Positions 7,627-15,070 of a stretch of DNA of 17,697 bases are shown piece after piece. The translations under genes and the position numbers were made by a program. The stretch covers positions 1 through 17,697 of the forward strand of contig WAOY01000175.1 in the NCBI GenBank assembly GCA_015520985.1. Reading direction: 5' to 3'. The notes under the pieces were generated by a model that saw only the letters and a list, made by a program, of their open reading frames with translations, made no database searches and was not told the DNA's origin. Position 1 is the stretch's first letter. Each line of letters begins with the position of its first letter. This stretch comes from DHVE2 group archaeon. GTDB lineage: Archaea > Thermoplasmatota > Thermoplasmata > Thermoplasmatales > Aciduliprofundaceae.

Positions 7627-8286
7627 ATGCGTTCAATAGCGCTCTACTCTGGAGGGAAGGACTCCACCTATTCGGTTTACCTCGCCATGCAGCAGGGCCA
7701 CGAGATTGAGAGGCTCGTGGTCATTTATCCGAAGAACCGCGAATCCTACATGTACCACATCCCCATGATTGACCGCACCCGGTACCAGGCTGAGGCGATG
7801 GGGATCCCGCGGGACGTGTACCACATCGGCGATTCCATGGAAGAGCTCAGGGGCGTGCTTGAGAATTACGACGTGGACGCCGTGGTGAGCGGGGCAATCG
7901 CCTCCAATTATCAGAAGACGAAGATAGAGGAGGTGTGCACAGATCTCGGCCTGATTTCCTACGCCCCCCTGTGGGGGAAGGACCAGGAGATGATCCTGAG
8001 GGATATGCTCCAGGCGGGGATGAAGATAATGATCCTCGGCGTGTACGCCTACGGCCTGGATGAGACATACCTGGGGAGGGTAATCGACGAGGAAGTACTC
8101 GCATCCCTGAAAAAACTGGAGGAGAAGTACCGAATTAACATCTCCGGAGAGGGTGGAGAGTATGAGACCTTCGTGCTCGACGCCCCCTTCTTCTCGAAGA
8201 GGATAGAGGTGAGGGACATCGTGACGCGGTGGGACGGAATCCGGGGGGAGATCGTGGACATGCGCATAGAGCTCAGGCAAAAATGA
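7627..8286 (+). CDS. dph6: diphthine--ammonia ligase (diphthamide synthase, Dph6 family)
   Basis: This 219-residue ATP-dependent amidase catalyses the last step of diphthamide formation on EF-2, converting diphthine to diphthamide with ammonia and ATP. It belongs to the PP-loop superfamily: SGGKDST at 8-14. Family hallmarks are PLWGKDQEMILRDMLQAGMK, the GVYAYGLDETYLGR segment and GEGGEYETFVLDAPFF from about 174. There is no ribosome binding site, and the TATA spacing suggests a leaderless mRNA. The gene diverges from the operon encoding its substrate EF-2. The earlier enzymes Dph2 and Dph5 are not in the window. Confidence 0.93.
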   Translation: MRSIALYSGGKDSTYSVYLAMQQGHEIERLVVIYPKNRESYMYHIPMIDRTRYQAEAMGIPRDVYHIGDSMEELRGVLENYDVDAVVSGAIASNYQKTKIEEVCTDLGLISYAPLWGKDQEMILRDMLQAGMKIMILGVYAYGLDETYLGRVIDEEVLASLKKLEEKYRINISGEGGEYETFVLDAPFFSKRIEVRDIVTRWDGIRGEIVDMRIELRQK

Positions 8287-8314
8287 CTTATCCCATGGGG
8301 GCATATCTTCACGC

Positions 8315-9256
8315 ATGGAAGGGGAGAAATTCGTCAGGGATCTGGAGGATGGGGAGAGGGTAACCATAACCCTTGCCGTTGTAAAGAAATACGGTCTCAG
8401 GCAGTACAGGAGCAAGTTTGGAAAGTACTTCGTTCTGGAGGCCGGTGACAGGACGGGCAGGGTCCTCGTCAAGTACTGGGGCACGGACGAGGACTTCACC
8501 GAGAGGCTTTACAACGAGATAAGGGAGGGGGACGTGATACGGGTGAGCGGCGAGTACACCTCCCGTGGTGGGGGCACCATAGAGGTGGACGGGGACCGCG
8601 GCGAGCTTGTGAAGGTTTACGATTACGATACCAGCAGGTTCCTCCAGCACTACGACGGCATAGAAGATGCCATGCACGAGATCTTCCGCTACGTGGAGAT
8701 GGTGGAGAACGAGTACCTTTCACGCTTACTCGACATATTCTTCTCATCGGATAGTTTCGTGGAAGAGTTCAGAAGTGCTCCGGCGGCCACCTTCGGGCCC
8801 TACGCGTCCATAGGTGGCCTTGCGGCTCATACCCTCAACGTAACGCGGGCATGCGAATCCCTCGCAAGGATTTACGGCCTCGATGAGGATTTCATGATAA
8901 CGGCCGCGCTGCTGCACGACGTTGGGAGGATAGAGAGCTACGAGGTGGACACCGGCATAAGGCCGAACAACCGCGGTAAGCTTCTGGGACACACGGTTCT
9001 ATCCTACAACATGGTGGAGGAGAGGATCCGCGAGATCGTGGATTTCCCCGCGGATCTTCGCGATAGACTTCTCCATGCAATAATTTCGCACCACTCGCCA
9101 ATCGTGGACAACGTGCCCCAGAGAATAAGGACGAGGGAGGCGTACATACTCTTCTACGCGGACATGCTCGACCTCTCCCTAAAGGAGTTCGAGATGGAGG
9201 GTGATGAGGAATGGGCGTACTCGAGAAAGATGGGCCGCGAGATATACCTGGGTTGA
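8315..9256 (+). CDS. OB-fold + HD domain 3'-5' exonuclease-like protein (YhaM family)
   Basis: The protein has 313 residues. An N-terminal OB-fold (about 14-100; VTITLAVVKKYGLRQ, GKYFVLEAGDRTGRVLVKYWG) precedes an HD metal-hydrolase domain: H172 in GLAAHTLN, H201-D202 in ALLHDVGR, H226, H259-H260 and D283. This order and the GGLAAHT/LLHDVG/ISHHSP pattern match bacterial YhaM/CBF1, an RNA and ssDNA 3'-5' exonuclease. Function in this archaeon is inferred. It follows dph6 by 28 nt; a TATA-like GACTTATC at 8285-8292 could also give a leaderless transcript. Confidence 0.85.
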   Translation: MEGEKFVRDLEDGERVTITLAVVKKYGLRQYRSKFGKYFVLEAGDRTGRVLVKYWGTDEDFTERLYNEIREGDVIRVSGEYTSRGGGTIEVDGDRGELVKVYDYDTSRFLQHYDGIEDAMHEIFRYVEMVENEYLSRLLDIFFSSDSFVEEFRSAPAATFGPYASIGGLAAHTLNVTRACESLARIYGLDEDFMITAALLHDVGRIESYEVDTGIRPNNRGKLLGHTVLSYNMVEERIREIVDFPADLRDRLLHAIISHHSPIVDNVPQRIRTREAYILFYADMLDLSLKEFEMEGDEEWAYSRKMGREIYLG

Positions 9257-9468
9257 GCGCAGAAATTATACTGGAATTTGAATCGGAGGAGATGGCCGAG
9301 AGCATACTGAGGAGTGTGGAGGTGGACAACTACGAGTTCATCTCGTGCAGGAGGGATGGCCGCAGGCTCGTATGCGAATCTCTCGGCACACCTGGATCGC
9401 TGCTCCACACCCTGGACGATTTCCTCTCCTGCGTGATCACGGCCGAGAGCGTTTATCGAAGTACCTGA
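9211..9468 (+). CDS. pcc1: KEOPS complex subunit Pcc1-like
   Basis: This 85-residue protein has the short alpha/beta pattern of Pcc1/CTAG: EIILEFESEEMAESILRSVEVDN, then LHTLDDFLSCVITAESVY. KEOPS makes t6A37 on ANN-decoding tRNAs, and Pcc1 dimerises and bridges to Kae1. ATG 9211 lies inside the YhaM-like gene (46-nt overlap) and has GGTGAT 5 nt before it. An alternative is TTG 9253, which overlaps the upstream stop (TTGA) and gives the more usual 71-residue size. The 3' end overlaps the convergent PrsW gene by 32 bp. Assignment is by pattern only; similarity in this family is low. Confidence 0.72.
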   Translation: MGVLEKDGPRDIPGLSAEIILEFESEEMAESILRSVEVDNYEFISCRRDGRRLVCESLGTPGSLLHTLDDFLSCVITAESVYRST

Positions 9469-10192
9469 TGCGGTCGCGGATGTATTTGAAGGCGAAGGTT
9501 CCGTAGAGGATTGCAATGAGAAGCGGCACGAGGTACACAGATGGGTTGTCAATTCCTGCTAGGAATATGGGTATCGACGCGATTATGTTGAAGGAAGAGT
9601 GCATTGCTACGGCGACGCCGTAACCGTGCATCATGCTCCCCCTTCCGGATACCCTGCGGGACGAGTAGCCGAAGCCGGTCATCGCCGTGGCGCTCCCATG
9701 GAGCAACGCGGAGGCGATGGACCTTATGAAAGAAACCACGATCCACGCCACTATGCCCCCGGCTATGAGCGCGGACACCTCGTATAGCAGGTTCTCGGTG
9801 GCTGCGAAGCCGAATCCGGAGGACGCGCCGTAAATGAATCCGTCCTCCACCTCGTCTATGTACCTCCTCGCGGATATCACGCCGTATGCCTTCGCCGCCT
9901 CCTCCACCACCGGCGCGATTATGCCTGCGATTATTATCGCGTTTATGCTCTCCTTGTGCTCGGCGATGAACTCGTACCCCCTGAAGAACTCGAAGGTGTT
10001 CGCGTACAGGTACACCAGCAGGACCTCGATGATTGCCGCTATTAGGATTGCGAAGGTCGCCCCCCACATGAACGCTTTCATCACCGCTCTCCAGGGCTCG
10101 CGGCGGTACTTCTCGGTGTTGCGCACCATCACCACGTAAATCAACGAGGGAAGGAAGGCGACGGTGATCACTGCGATCAGAAGCAGGAGCAT
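9437..10192 (-). CDS. PrsW-family intramembrane protease-like protein
   Basis: The protein has 251 residues from ATG 10192 (255 from ATG 10204). It is polytopic, with conserved PrsW elements: PVVEEAAKAYG (EExxK), EVEDGFIYGASSGFGFAATEN, a buried His in SALLHGSATAMTGFGY and a second His in AMHSSFN. Family members are putative glutamic-type membrane proteases; Bacillus PrsW cleaves the anti-sigma factor RsiW. The substrate here is unknown. A GTTAAATA box at 10216-10223 is centred 27 nt before ATG 10192, and neither start has a ribosome binding site, so the inner start is preferred. It diverges from endA. Confidence 0.88.
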   Translation of the reverse strand: MLLLLIAVITVAFLPSLIYVVMVRNTEKYRREPWRAVMKAFMWGATFAILIAAIIEVLLVYLYANTFEFFRGYEFIAEHKESINAIIIAGIIAPVVEEAAKAYGVISARRYIDEVEDGFIYGASSGFGFAATENLLYEVSALIAGGIVAWIVVSFIRSIASALLHGSATAMTGFGYSSRRVSGRGSMMHGYGVAVAMHSSFNIIASIPIFLAGIDNPSVYLVPLLIAILYGTFAFKYIRDRIRYFDKRSRP

Positions 10193-10215
10193 GTTTGCGC
10201 CCATGCGGTTCTGTG

Positions 10216-10223
10216 TATTTAAC
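10216..10223 (-). promoter_or_regulatory. TATA box of the PrsW-like gene
   Basis: GTTAAATA on the minus strand, with purine-rich GTAAA before it, is centred about 27 nt upstream of ATG 10192. Confidence 0.5.
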
Positions 10224-10238
10224 TTTACGCGGGGAAAC

Positions 10239-10246
10239 GTTTAAGT
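10239..10246 (+). promoter_or_regulatory. TATA box of endA
   Basis: GTTTAAGT, preceded by BRE-like GGGGAAAC, is centred about 26 nt before GTG 10268. It lies back to back with the PrsW-gene promoter. Confidence 0.55.
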
Positions 10247-10267
10247 GATTGATGCGGATTGCGAAGG

Positions 10268-11119
10268 GTGCAAGGGATAAGGGTTTGCGGCAGACAGGCG
10301 GACAGGCTGAACTCCAGGGGGTTCGGCAGGAGAACGGGTAAGTGCATCCTCCTCTCCTACGAAGAGGCGCTGTACCTCGCGGAGAGGGAAATGATAGATA
10401 TGCCCTTTGAGGATGTTTTCCGTGAGGCATCCAGAACGAGGGATTTCGATGTGCGCTTCTTCGTGTATAGGGACCTGAGGTCCAGGGGATACGTCATATC
10501 CGTGAAGGATGGCCATTTCCACGCCAGGAAGAGCTACTCCATGGACTTCTACCCCATGAGTGACCTCTCCCCCTTCGACTTCGATTTCTTCTCCGCGGTA
10601 GAGAAGCCCGCAGCCATCGCGGTGGTTGACGGTGATGGCGATGTCACCTACTACATGCTCAGCGACGCAGACCCCCGGGGTGAACGTTTTGAAAGACCTG
10701 CCGCCAATAATATGATCCAGGCGGGCAACAGGGTTTTCATCTTGGATGACTCCGTGGACTTCGGCACCTTCGGGAAGAACGAGGGCAAATTCGCGCACCT
10801 ATCCGTTTACGAGGCCAGGTACCTCGCGCCGGGAATTGATATCGATGTGGATGAGGAGATATACGAAGTGTACAGGGACCTCAGGGATCGCGGCCTCATC
10901 GTGAAATCCGGGTTCAAGTACGGCACCCATTTTCGCGTGTATGAGAGGAGCATCGAGGAGCACTCCCGCTATCTTGTGCATGTGGTGCCTCGCCGCGAAG
11001 AGATGCAGCGTGTGAGCAGGGCGGTGCGCGTGGCGCACGGCGTGCGCAAGGAGCTTCTCCTCGCGAAGCAAGTGCGAGGGGAGCTCAGGTACCTCTCCAT
11101 ATCCTGGATCCGCCCGTGA
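10268..11119 (+). CDS. endA: tRNA-splicing endonuclease, fused two-repeat (alpha2) type
   Basis: The protein has 283 residues from GTG 10268; TTG 10259 adds three. The C-terminal catalytic repeat has YRDLRDRGLIVKSGFKYGTHFRVYERSIEEHSRYLVHVV and SRAVRVAHGVRKELLLA. Catalytic Tyr (in FRVY), His (EHSRY) and Lys (VRKEL) are about 225, 232 and 261 from this start. The N-terminal repeat (LSYEEALYLAEREM..., FFVYRDLRSRGYVISV) keeps the fold but lacks the His/Lys pair, as in the homodimeric EndA of Archaeoglobus type. The enzyme cuts bulge-helix-bulge introns. The TATA spacing and absence of a ribosome binding site suggest a leaderless mRNA. Confidence 0.93.
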   Translation: MQGIRVCGRQADRLNSRGFGRRTGKCILLSYEEALYLAEREMIDMPFEDVFREASRTRDFDVRFFVYRDLRSRGYVISVKDGHFHARKSYSMDFYPMSDLSPFDFDFFSAVEKPAAIAVVDGDGDVTYYMLSDADPRGERFERPAANNMIQAGNRVFILDDSVDFGTFGKNEGKFAHLSVYEARYLAPGIDIDVDEEIYEVYRDLRDRGLIVKSGFKYGTHFRVYERSIEEHSRYLVHVVPRREEMQRVSRAVRVAHGVRKELLLAKQVRGELRYLSISWIRP

Positions 11120-11128
11120 TGGGGGAAG

Positions 11129-11136
11129 TTATTTCT
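11129..11136 (+). promoter_or_regulatory. TATA-like box of zinc-ribbon gene
   Basis: TTATTTCT after GGGGGAAG is centred about 26.5 nt before GTG 11159, predicting a leaderless transcript. Confidence 0.4.
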
Positions 11137-11158
11137 ATTATGGCGCGCATGTTTGTCC

Positions 11159-11341
11159 GTGGCGAAGATAAAAATATGCCCGGTTTGCGGGAGCACCCGC
11201 ATATACTACGTTGCCGGGATGATAACCGGCGAAAAGTACCGCTGCGAGGACTGCGGGTACGAAGGCTCATTGATCATGGAGATAGACGAGGAGGAGTACG
11301 AGGAGTACCTGAAAAAGATTCGCGAGGGTGGAAGGAATTGA
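11159..11341 (+). CDS. small zinc-ribbon protein
   Basis: This 60-residue protein (62 from TTG 11153) has one zinc ribbon, CPVCG...CEDCGYEG, followed by an acidic helix EIDEEEYEEYLKKIREGG. The ribbon could bind zinc and an RNA or protein partner; no specific function is recognised. GTG 11159 is favoured by the TATA spacing and has no ribosome binding site. It lies between endA and the OB-repeat cluster, and a separate promoter follows it, so it is probably monocistronic. Confidence 0.75.
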   Translation: MAKIKICPVCGSTRIYYVAGMITGEKYRCEDCGYEGSLIMEIDEEEYEEYLKKIREGGRN

Positions 11342-11352
11342 TTCGGGGTATG

Positions 11353-11363
11353 TTTTAATATAA
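11353..11363 (+). promoter_or_regulatory. promoter of the OB-repeat cluster
   Basis: TTTTAATATAA is centred about 27 nt before ATG 11385, which predicts a leaderless first cistron. No other clear promoter is seen before the later genes, which have ribosome binding sites instead. Confidence 0.6.
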
Positions 11364-11384
11364 TTGATGCCATGCTCCGTTGCA

Positions 11385-14312
11385 ATGGTGGACACTAAAG
11401 TCAAGGCAATTATCCTCGTTGGTGTGCTGCTTCTTGCCGTCGGAGTTCCCGTGATAATATACGCCTCTTCCATGCACGAGGAGAAGAACGCTGTGCCCGT
11501 GGCGAAGATTTCTTCACCCCCCGAAGGCTACGTGAATCTGCCCGTGCAGTTCTCCGCTGCAGGCTCTCAGGACCCCGATGGCTTCATCTCCCTTTACGTC
11601 TGGGACTTCGGCGACGGCACCAGTTCCGCTGGGAAGTACGTGAACCACACATACCACGAGGTTGGTAACTTCACAGTCACCCTTACCGTTTACGACAATT
11701 CCGGGGCGAATGCAACCTCGCAGGCGAGAATATGGATAAAGAACCACGAGGAGCACGCTCTGGAGGCGAGCGTGGATGACCTGATCCATAACACTAAGGA
11801 TTACATAGGCCGCGAGATCAAGGTTCGCGGCGTGTTCGCCTATGGGAGCAACTACAGCTTCTACCTCGTCAACTATTCCGGCTATCGCGGGATACGGGTT
11901 TACGTGGAGCCCGGCGCTCAGAGGCCTGAGAGGATCGAGTACGGGGACATCGTCGAGGTGTACGGGCGCTTCACCGTCTACAGGGATGAGCTGGAGGTGA
12001 AGGTGGAGAACAACTCAAGGGACTATGTGGCCATAGTGGGCCACGGGGGTGCCGTTGATTACGTGGACGTATCCCCTGATAACTGGGCATCTTACAACAA
12101 TTCCCTGGTGCACATCACGTCGGAGGTAACGGACGTTTACGCATCCTACAAGTACGAAATGGCCAATCTCACCGTATATGTTTCCTATGGTGCCAACCAG
12201 ACTGGCTCCCCGGCGATAGGCGACCTGTTCGAGGTGCGGGGATTCCTCACCTATTACTACTCGTCCCACTACGGATACGGGTACCACGAGATATACGTGA
12301 GGAACAACACCGATGATTTCTCCAGGTACATATCCTCCAATTACAGCGATGTGCCCCTGGATTCTCTCCTCAATAACACGGAGGGGTACAACAACACCGC
12401 GGTGCACACCGAAGGGGTCGTGGTGGATTCCTACGCCTCCTGGAGCTTCGAGGTCGGGTACGGTAATAAAACAATACACGTTTACGTGGAGAAGGGCGGT
12501 GTCGTGGACGGGATGGTGTTCAACGGCGCCCTAGTGGAGATATGGGGCACAGTCACCCTTTATCACGGCACCTGGGAGATAAAGGTGAGGAACGCAACCA
12601 CCGATAAGGTGGTGGTGAAGAGCATCCCCTCGTATCTGGATGTGCCCGTGGAAACCCTCATGGCGAATCCCCAGGCGTACAACGGGAGCAATGTGCATTC
12701 CTGGGGAGTCATATCTTGGACGTACCACAACTCCTCATCGGGGCTCTGGCTATTCGGGCTGTTCCACAACGGCTCCGAGATCACTGTGGTGGGCTTCAAC
12801 GGCTCCAACATAAGCAACGTGATCTCTGGGTACTACGCCGACGTCTACGGGGAATTCACATCATACAACGGGGAGTGGGAGATAAAGATAAGGCCCGATT
12901 CATACGACCACGTGGTCACGAGGCCTCAGAGCTACCAGGATGTGAATATAACCGATGTGCTGAGCTCCCCCGAGAGGTACAACAACACCCTGGTGCATGT
13001 GCCGTGGGCCGTCGTGGTATCTGTTTACAACTCATCCTGGCTGTTCTGGGTGAGCAACTCCACGAATAACTCGGAGGACATATCCGTTTACGTGGAGAAG
13101 GGCGCGCACATAGATGAGGTGTATCAGGGAGCCACCGTGGAGATATGGGCGCAGGTCACCCAGTACAACGGGGAGTGGGAATTCAAGGTGAGAAACGCCA
13201 CCAACGACACGGTGAAAGTTCTCAACACGGTGAGTTACGTGGACGTGCCCATAGAGGAACTTCTCAGCAATGCGTCCAAGTACAACAACACAAACGTGCA
13301 TGTTCCGAACGCCACGGTGGTGAGCGTCTACGCCTCCTGGCTCTTCTGGGTGAGCAACTCCACGAATAACTCGGAGGACATATCCGTTTACGCGGAATCT
13401 GGCTCAAGCGTTCCGACGGTGGGCAAGGGGGACATCGTGGAGATATACGGCAACGTGACATACCACAACGGGAGTTATGAAATCAAGATCCGCTCCGGGA
13501 CCCCGGATAAGGTTGTGATTCTCCACTCGTCGGCCAGGTACGTGAACTTCTCGTACATCCATGAGGTCGATACCAACGGCACTCTCGTGCACGACGGTGA
13601 GCAGGTGATAGTGAACGGCACAGTCCTCGTGAGTCCATCCGTGTACTCCTACACGACTACATCTGGCACGGACATACTCAAGTTCTACATCCAGGGTTAC
13701 GATGGCGGGGTGCAGGTCTTCGGGTACCTTAATTACTCAAGGCTCAATCTCAGCGAGGGCGACGTGGTACAGGTCCGCGGCACGATAGACCAGTACAACG
13801 GTGAGGCGGAACTCAAGGTGAGTTCGCTGGAGTATATCACTGTGATAAATCACACATCCCCCGTGAGCCCAAGGAAAGTGGCCACGGGGCTCTTCGGGAA
13901 CTGGACCATGGCTGAGAGGATAGAAGGCACCCTCGTTCAGGTGAACGGCACCGTCACCGATAAGTACGAGGGCTCCACTTTCGTGAAGATAACCTTGGAC
14001 GACGGTTCCGGCGGTATCGTGGTATTCATACGCAACTCCTGGGGAATAAACACCACTAACATCTCCGTGGGGGACAACATCACCGTGGTGGGAATCGTGG
14101 GCCAGTACGATTCCTCCTCTCCATACACTTCAGGCTACGAGATTTTCCCCAGGTACCAGAGCGATATCGTGAAGCTCAAGGCGGGCAGGGTTCATTCCGA
14201 GAACAAATCCCAGGTTTTGAATGATGTTGATTCGCCGCTTTGTGTTGAGGTGATAACGGCATGGAAGAGGAAAAATACTGTCCCAACTGCGGAAGATACG
14301 TTGGCTCATTAG
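11385..14312 (+). CDS. membrane-anchored surface protein with PKD domain and about eight OB-like repeats
   Basis: The protein has 975 residues. After a short basic start (MVDTKVK) comes one membrane helix (8-27), then a PKD domain (about 37-120, WDFGDGTSS...HTYHEVGNFTVTLTVYD). About eight OB-like beta-barrel units of roughly 95-118 residues follow, beginning near 125, 224, 319, 415, 515, 616, 716 and 834. The repeat consensus is DVP.EELL.N...YNNT.VHV.GVV, VYVEKG, G..VEIWG.VT.YNG.WEIKVRNAT. By hand I count about 45 N-x-S/T sequons, so it is probably a heavily N-glycosylated outward-facing protein. A TATA box 27 nt before ATG 11385 sets the start; ATG 11367 and TTG 11364 are in frame but too close to the TATA. 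Residues 935-975 leave the repeat pattern and overlap the next gene by 52 nt. Ligand is unknown; OB folds bind nucleic acids or oligosaccharides. Confidence 0.88.
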   Translation: MVDTKVKAIILVGVLLLAVGVPVIIYASSMHEEKNAVPVAKISSPPEGYVNLPVQFSAAGSQDPDGFISLYVWDFGDGTSSAGKYVNHTYHEVGNFTVTLTVYDNSGANATSQARIWIKNHEEHALEASVDDLIHNTKDYIGREIKVRGVFAYGSNYSFYLVNYSGYRGIRVYVEPGAQRPERIEYGDIVEVYGRFTVYRDELEVKVENNSRDYVAIVGHGGAVDYVDVSPDNWASYNNSLVHITSEVTDVYASYKYEMANLTVYVSYGANQTGSPAIGDLFEVRGFLTYYYSSHYGYGYHEIYVRNNTDDFSRYISSNYSDVPLDSLLNNTEGYNNTAVHTEGVVVDSYASWSFEVGYGNKTIHVYVEKGGVVDGMVFNGALVEIWGTVTLYHGTWEIKVRNATTDKVVVKSIPSYLDVPVETLMANPQAYNGSNVHSWGVISWTYHNSSSGLWLFGLFHNGSEITVVGFNGSNISNVISGYYADVYGEFTSYNGEWEIKIRPDSYDHVVTRPQSYQDVNITDVLSSPERYNNTLVHVPWAVVVSVYNSSWLFWVSNSTNNSEDISVYVEKGAHIDEVYQGATVEIWAQVTQYNGEWEFKVRNATNDTVKVLNTVSYVDVPIEELLSNASKYNNTNVHVPNATVVSVYASWLFWVSNSTNNSEDISVYAESGSSVPTVGKGDIVEIYGNVTYHNGSYEIKIRSGTPDKVVILHSSARYVNFSYIHEVDTNGTLVHDGEQVIVNGTVLVSPSVYSYTTTSGTDILKFYIQGYDGGVQVFGYLNYSRLNLSEGDVVQVRGTIDQYNGEAELKVSSLEYITVINHTSPVSPRKVATGLFGNWTMAERIEGTLVQVNGTVTDKYEGSTFVKITLDDGSGGIVVFIRNSWGINTTNISVGDNITVVGIVGQYDSSSPYTSGYEIFPRYQSDIVKLKAGRVHSENKSQVLNDVDSPLCVEVITAWKRKNTVPTAEDTLAH
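13035..13092 (+). repeat. internal DNA repeat, copy 1 (58 bp)
   Basis: Matches 13335-13392 at all but one position (13043 G versus 13343 C); the last 49 bp are identical. Both copies encode the same part of adjacent OB-like units 5 and 6, spaced exactly 300 bp apart. Confidence 0.95.
13335..13392 (+). repeat. internal DNA repeat, copy 2 (58 bp)
   Basis: Second copy of the 58-bp unit at 13035-13092, in repeat unit 6 of the surface protein. It encodes SWLFWVSNSTNNSEDISVY. Confidence 0.95.
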
Positions 14313-15070
14313 AGGTGTGTCCCTATTGCGGCACCAAGATTCCAAAGCACACCTCGTATTACTACGCGAAGTACGGCTCTCTGACCTTCGCGGTGCTTGG
14401 CGTGTTATTTCTTCTCGTATTTGCGCAGAGCACGCCGGTGCAGTACGTGCACATCGGAGATATAGGTCCCACCTACAATTACGCCCTGGTTCGTATATCT
14501 GGAGTAGTATCAAGCGCGCCATCTCTTGTGGTTAAGAGCGACGGCTCCGCAACGCTGTACATCAACGTGGACGACGGCACCGGGGTGATGAGCATCCACG
14601 TTTACAACCCCACAATCGGGAGAATGGCCTCCCAGAACAAAGTTCCCGGATTCGGGGACTTCGTGGACATAAAGGGCGAAATATACATCCGTGGGACGAA
14701 TCGCTACATGATAATCAACGACCCTGCCCAGATAACAATAAAGAGGGCAAAGGCGGTCGCCATGAACATCTCGGCGATTCGGGGCATAGAGTACCCATAC
14801 GGCAACTACCTCCGCGTGTGCCTGGTGGGGAACATCGTTGACTACCGCAGTACCTTCTCCGGCGCTTACGTGCTCAACTTCACCGACGGCACGGGGTACA
14901 TTGATATCTACGTACCCTCTTACTTCTCTAAACTGTACGGCTTCGACGCCAAGGACTTCGAAGGCGAGAAAATCCGCCTTACCGGCTCCGTGCAGTGGTA
15001 CGGCAGCGAGATGACCGGGGAGTGGGAGATCGTGCCCGCGACCATGGACGATTTCAGGGTGATAACATGA
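14261..15070 (+). CDS. zinc ribbon / membrane helix / two OB-like domains protein
   Basis: The protein has 269 residues. A double-CxxC zinc ribbon (CPNCG at 7-11, CPYCG at 20-24) is followed by a basic KIPKH, a membrane helix (about 39-56) and two OB-like barrels (about 60-160 with KVPGFGDFVDIKGEIYIRG, and 165-269). The positive-inside rule places the ribbon in the cytoplasm and the barrels outside. GAGGTGAT lies 6 nt before the ATG, within the end of the preceding ORF, so it is translated from the same mRNA. It is a paralogue of the next gene, sharing NKVPG.GD.VD. Function is not recognised; it may be a sensor or scaffold linking surface OB domains to a cytoplasmic partner. Confidence 0.85.
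   Translation: MEEEKYCPNCGRYVGSLEVCPYCGTKIPKHTSYYYAKYGSLTFAVLGVLFLLVFAQSTPVQYVHIGDIGPTYNYALVRISGVVSSAPSLVVKSDGSATLYINVDDGTGVMSIHVYNPTIGRMASQNKVPGFGDFVDIKGEIYIRGTNRYMIINDPAQITIKRAKAVAMNISAIRGIEYPYGNYLRVCLVGNIVDYRSTFSGAYVLNFTDGTGYIDIYVPSYFSKLYGFDAKDFEGEKIRLTGSVQWYGSEMTGEWEIVPATMDDFRVIT

Noticed and set aside
7633..8499. Minus-strand open frame (288 codons) opposite dph6
   Set aside because: Antisense to a gene with clear PP-loop and GEGGEYET motifs; Val/His-rich, with no recognisable domain.
9549..10430. Minus-strand open frame (293 codons) over the PrsW gene and its promoter
   Set aside because: Out of frame with the motif-bearing PrsW reading and Arg/His-rich; it crosses both divergent promoters.
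14995..15066. Upstream extension of the 445-residue zinc-ribbon protein
   Set aside because: It lies inside the previous gene in another frame. The zinc ribbon begins at MKCPSCG with an ATGA junction and a ribosome binding site.
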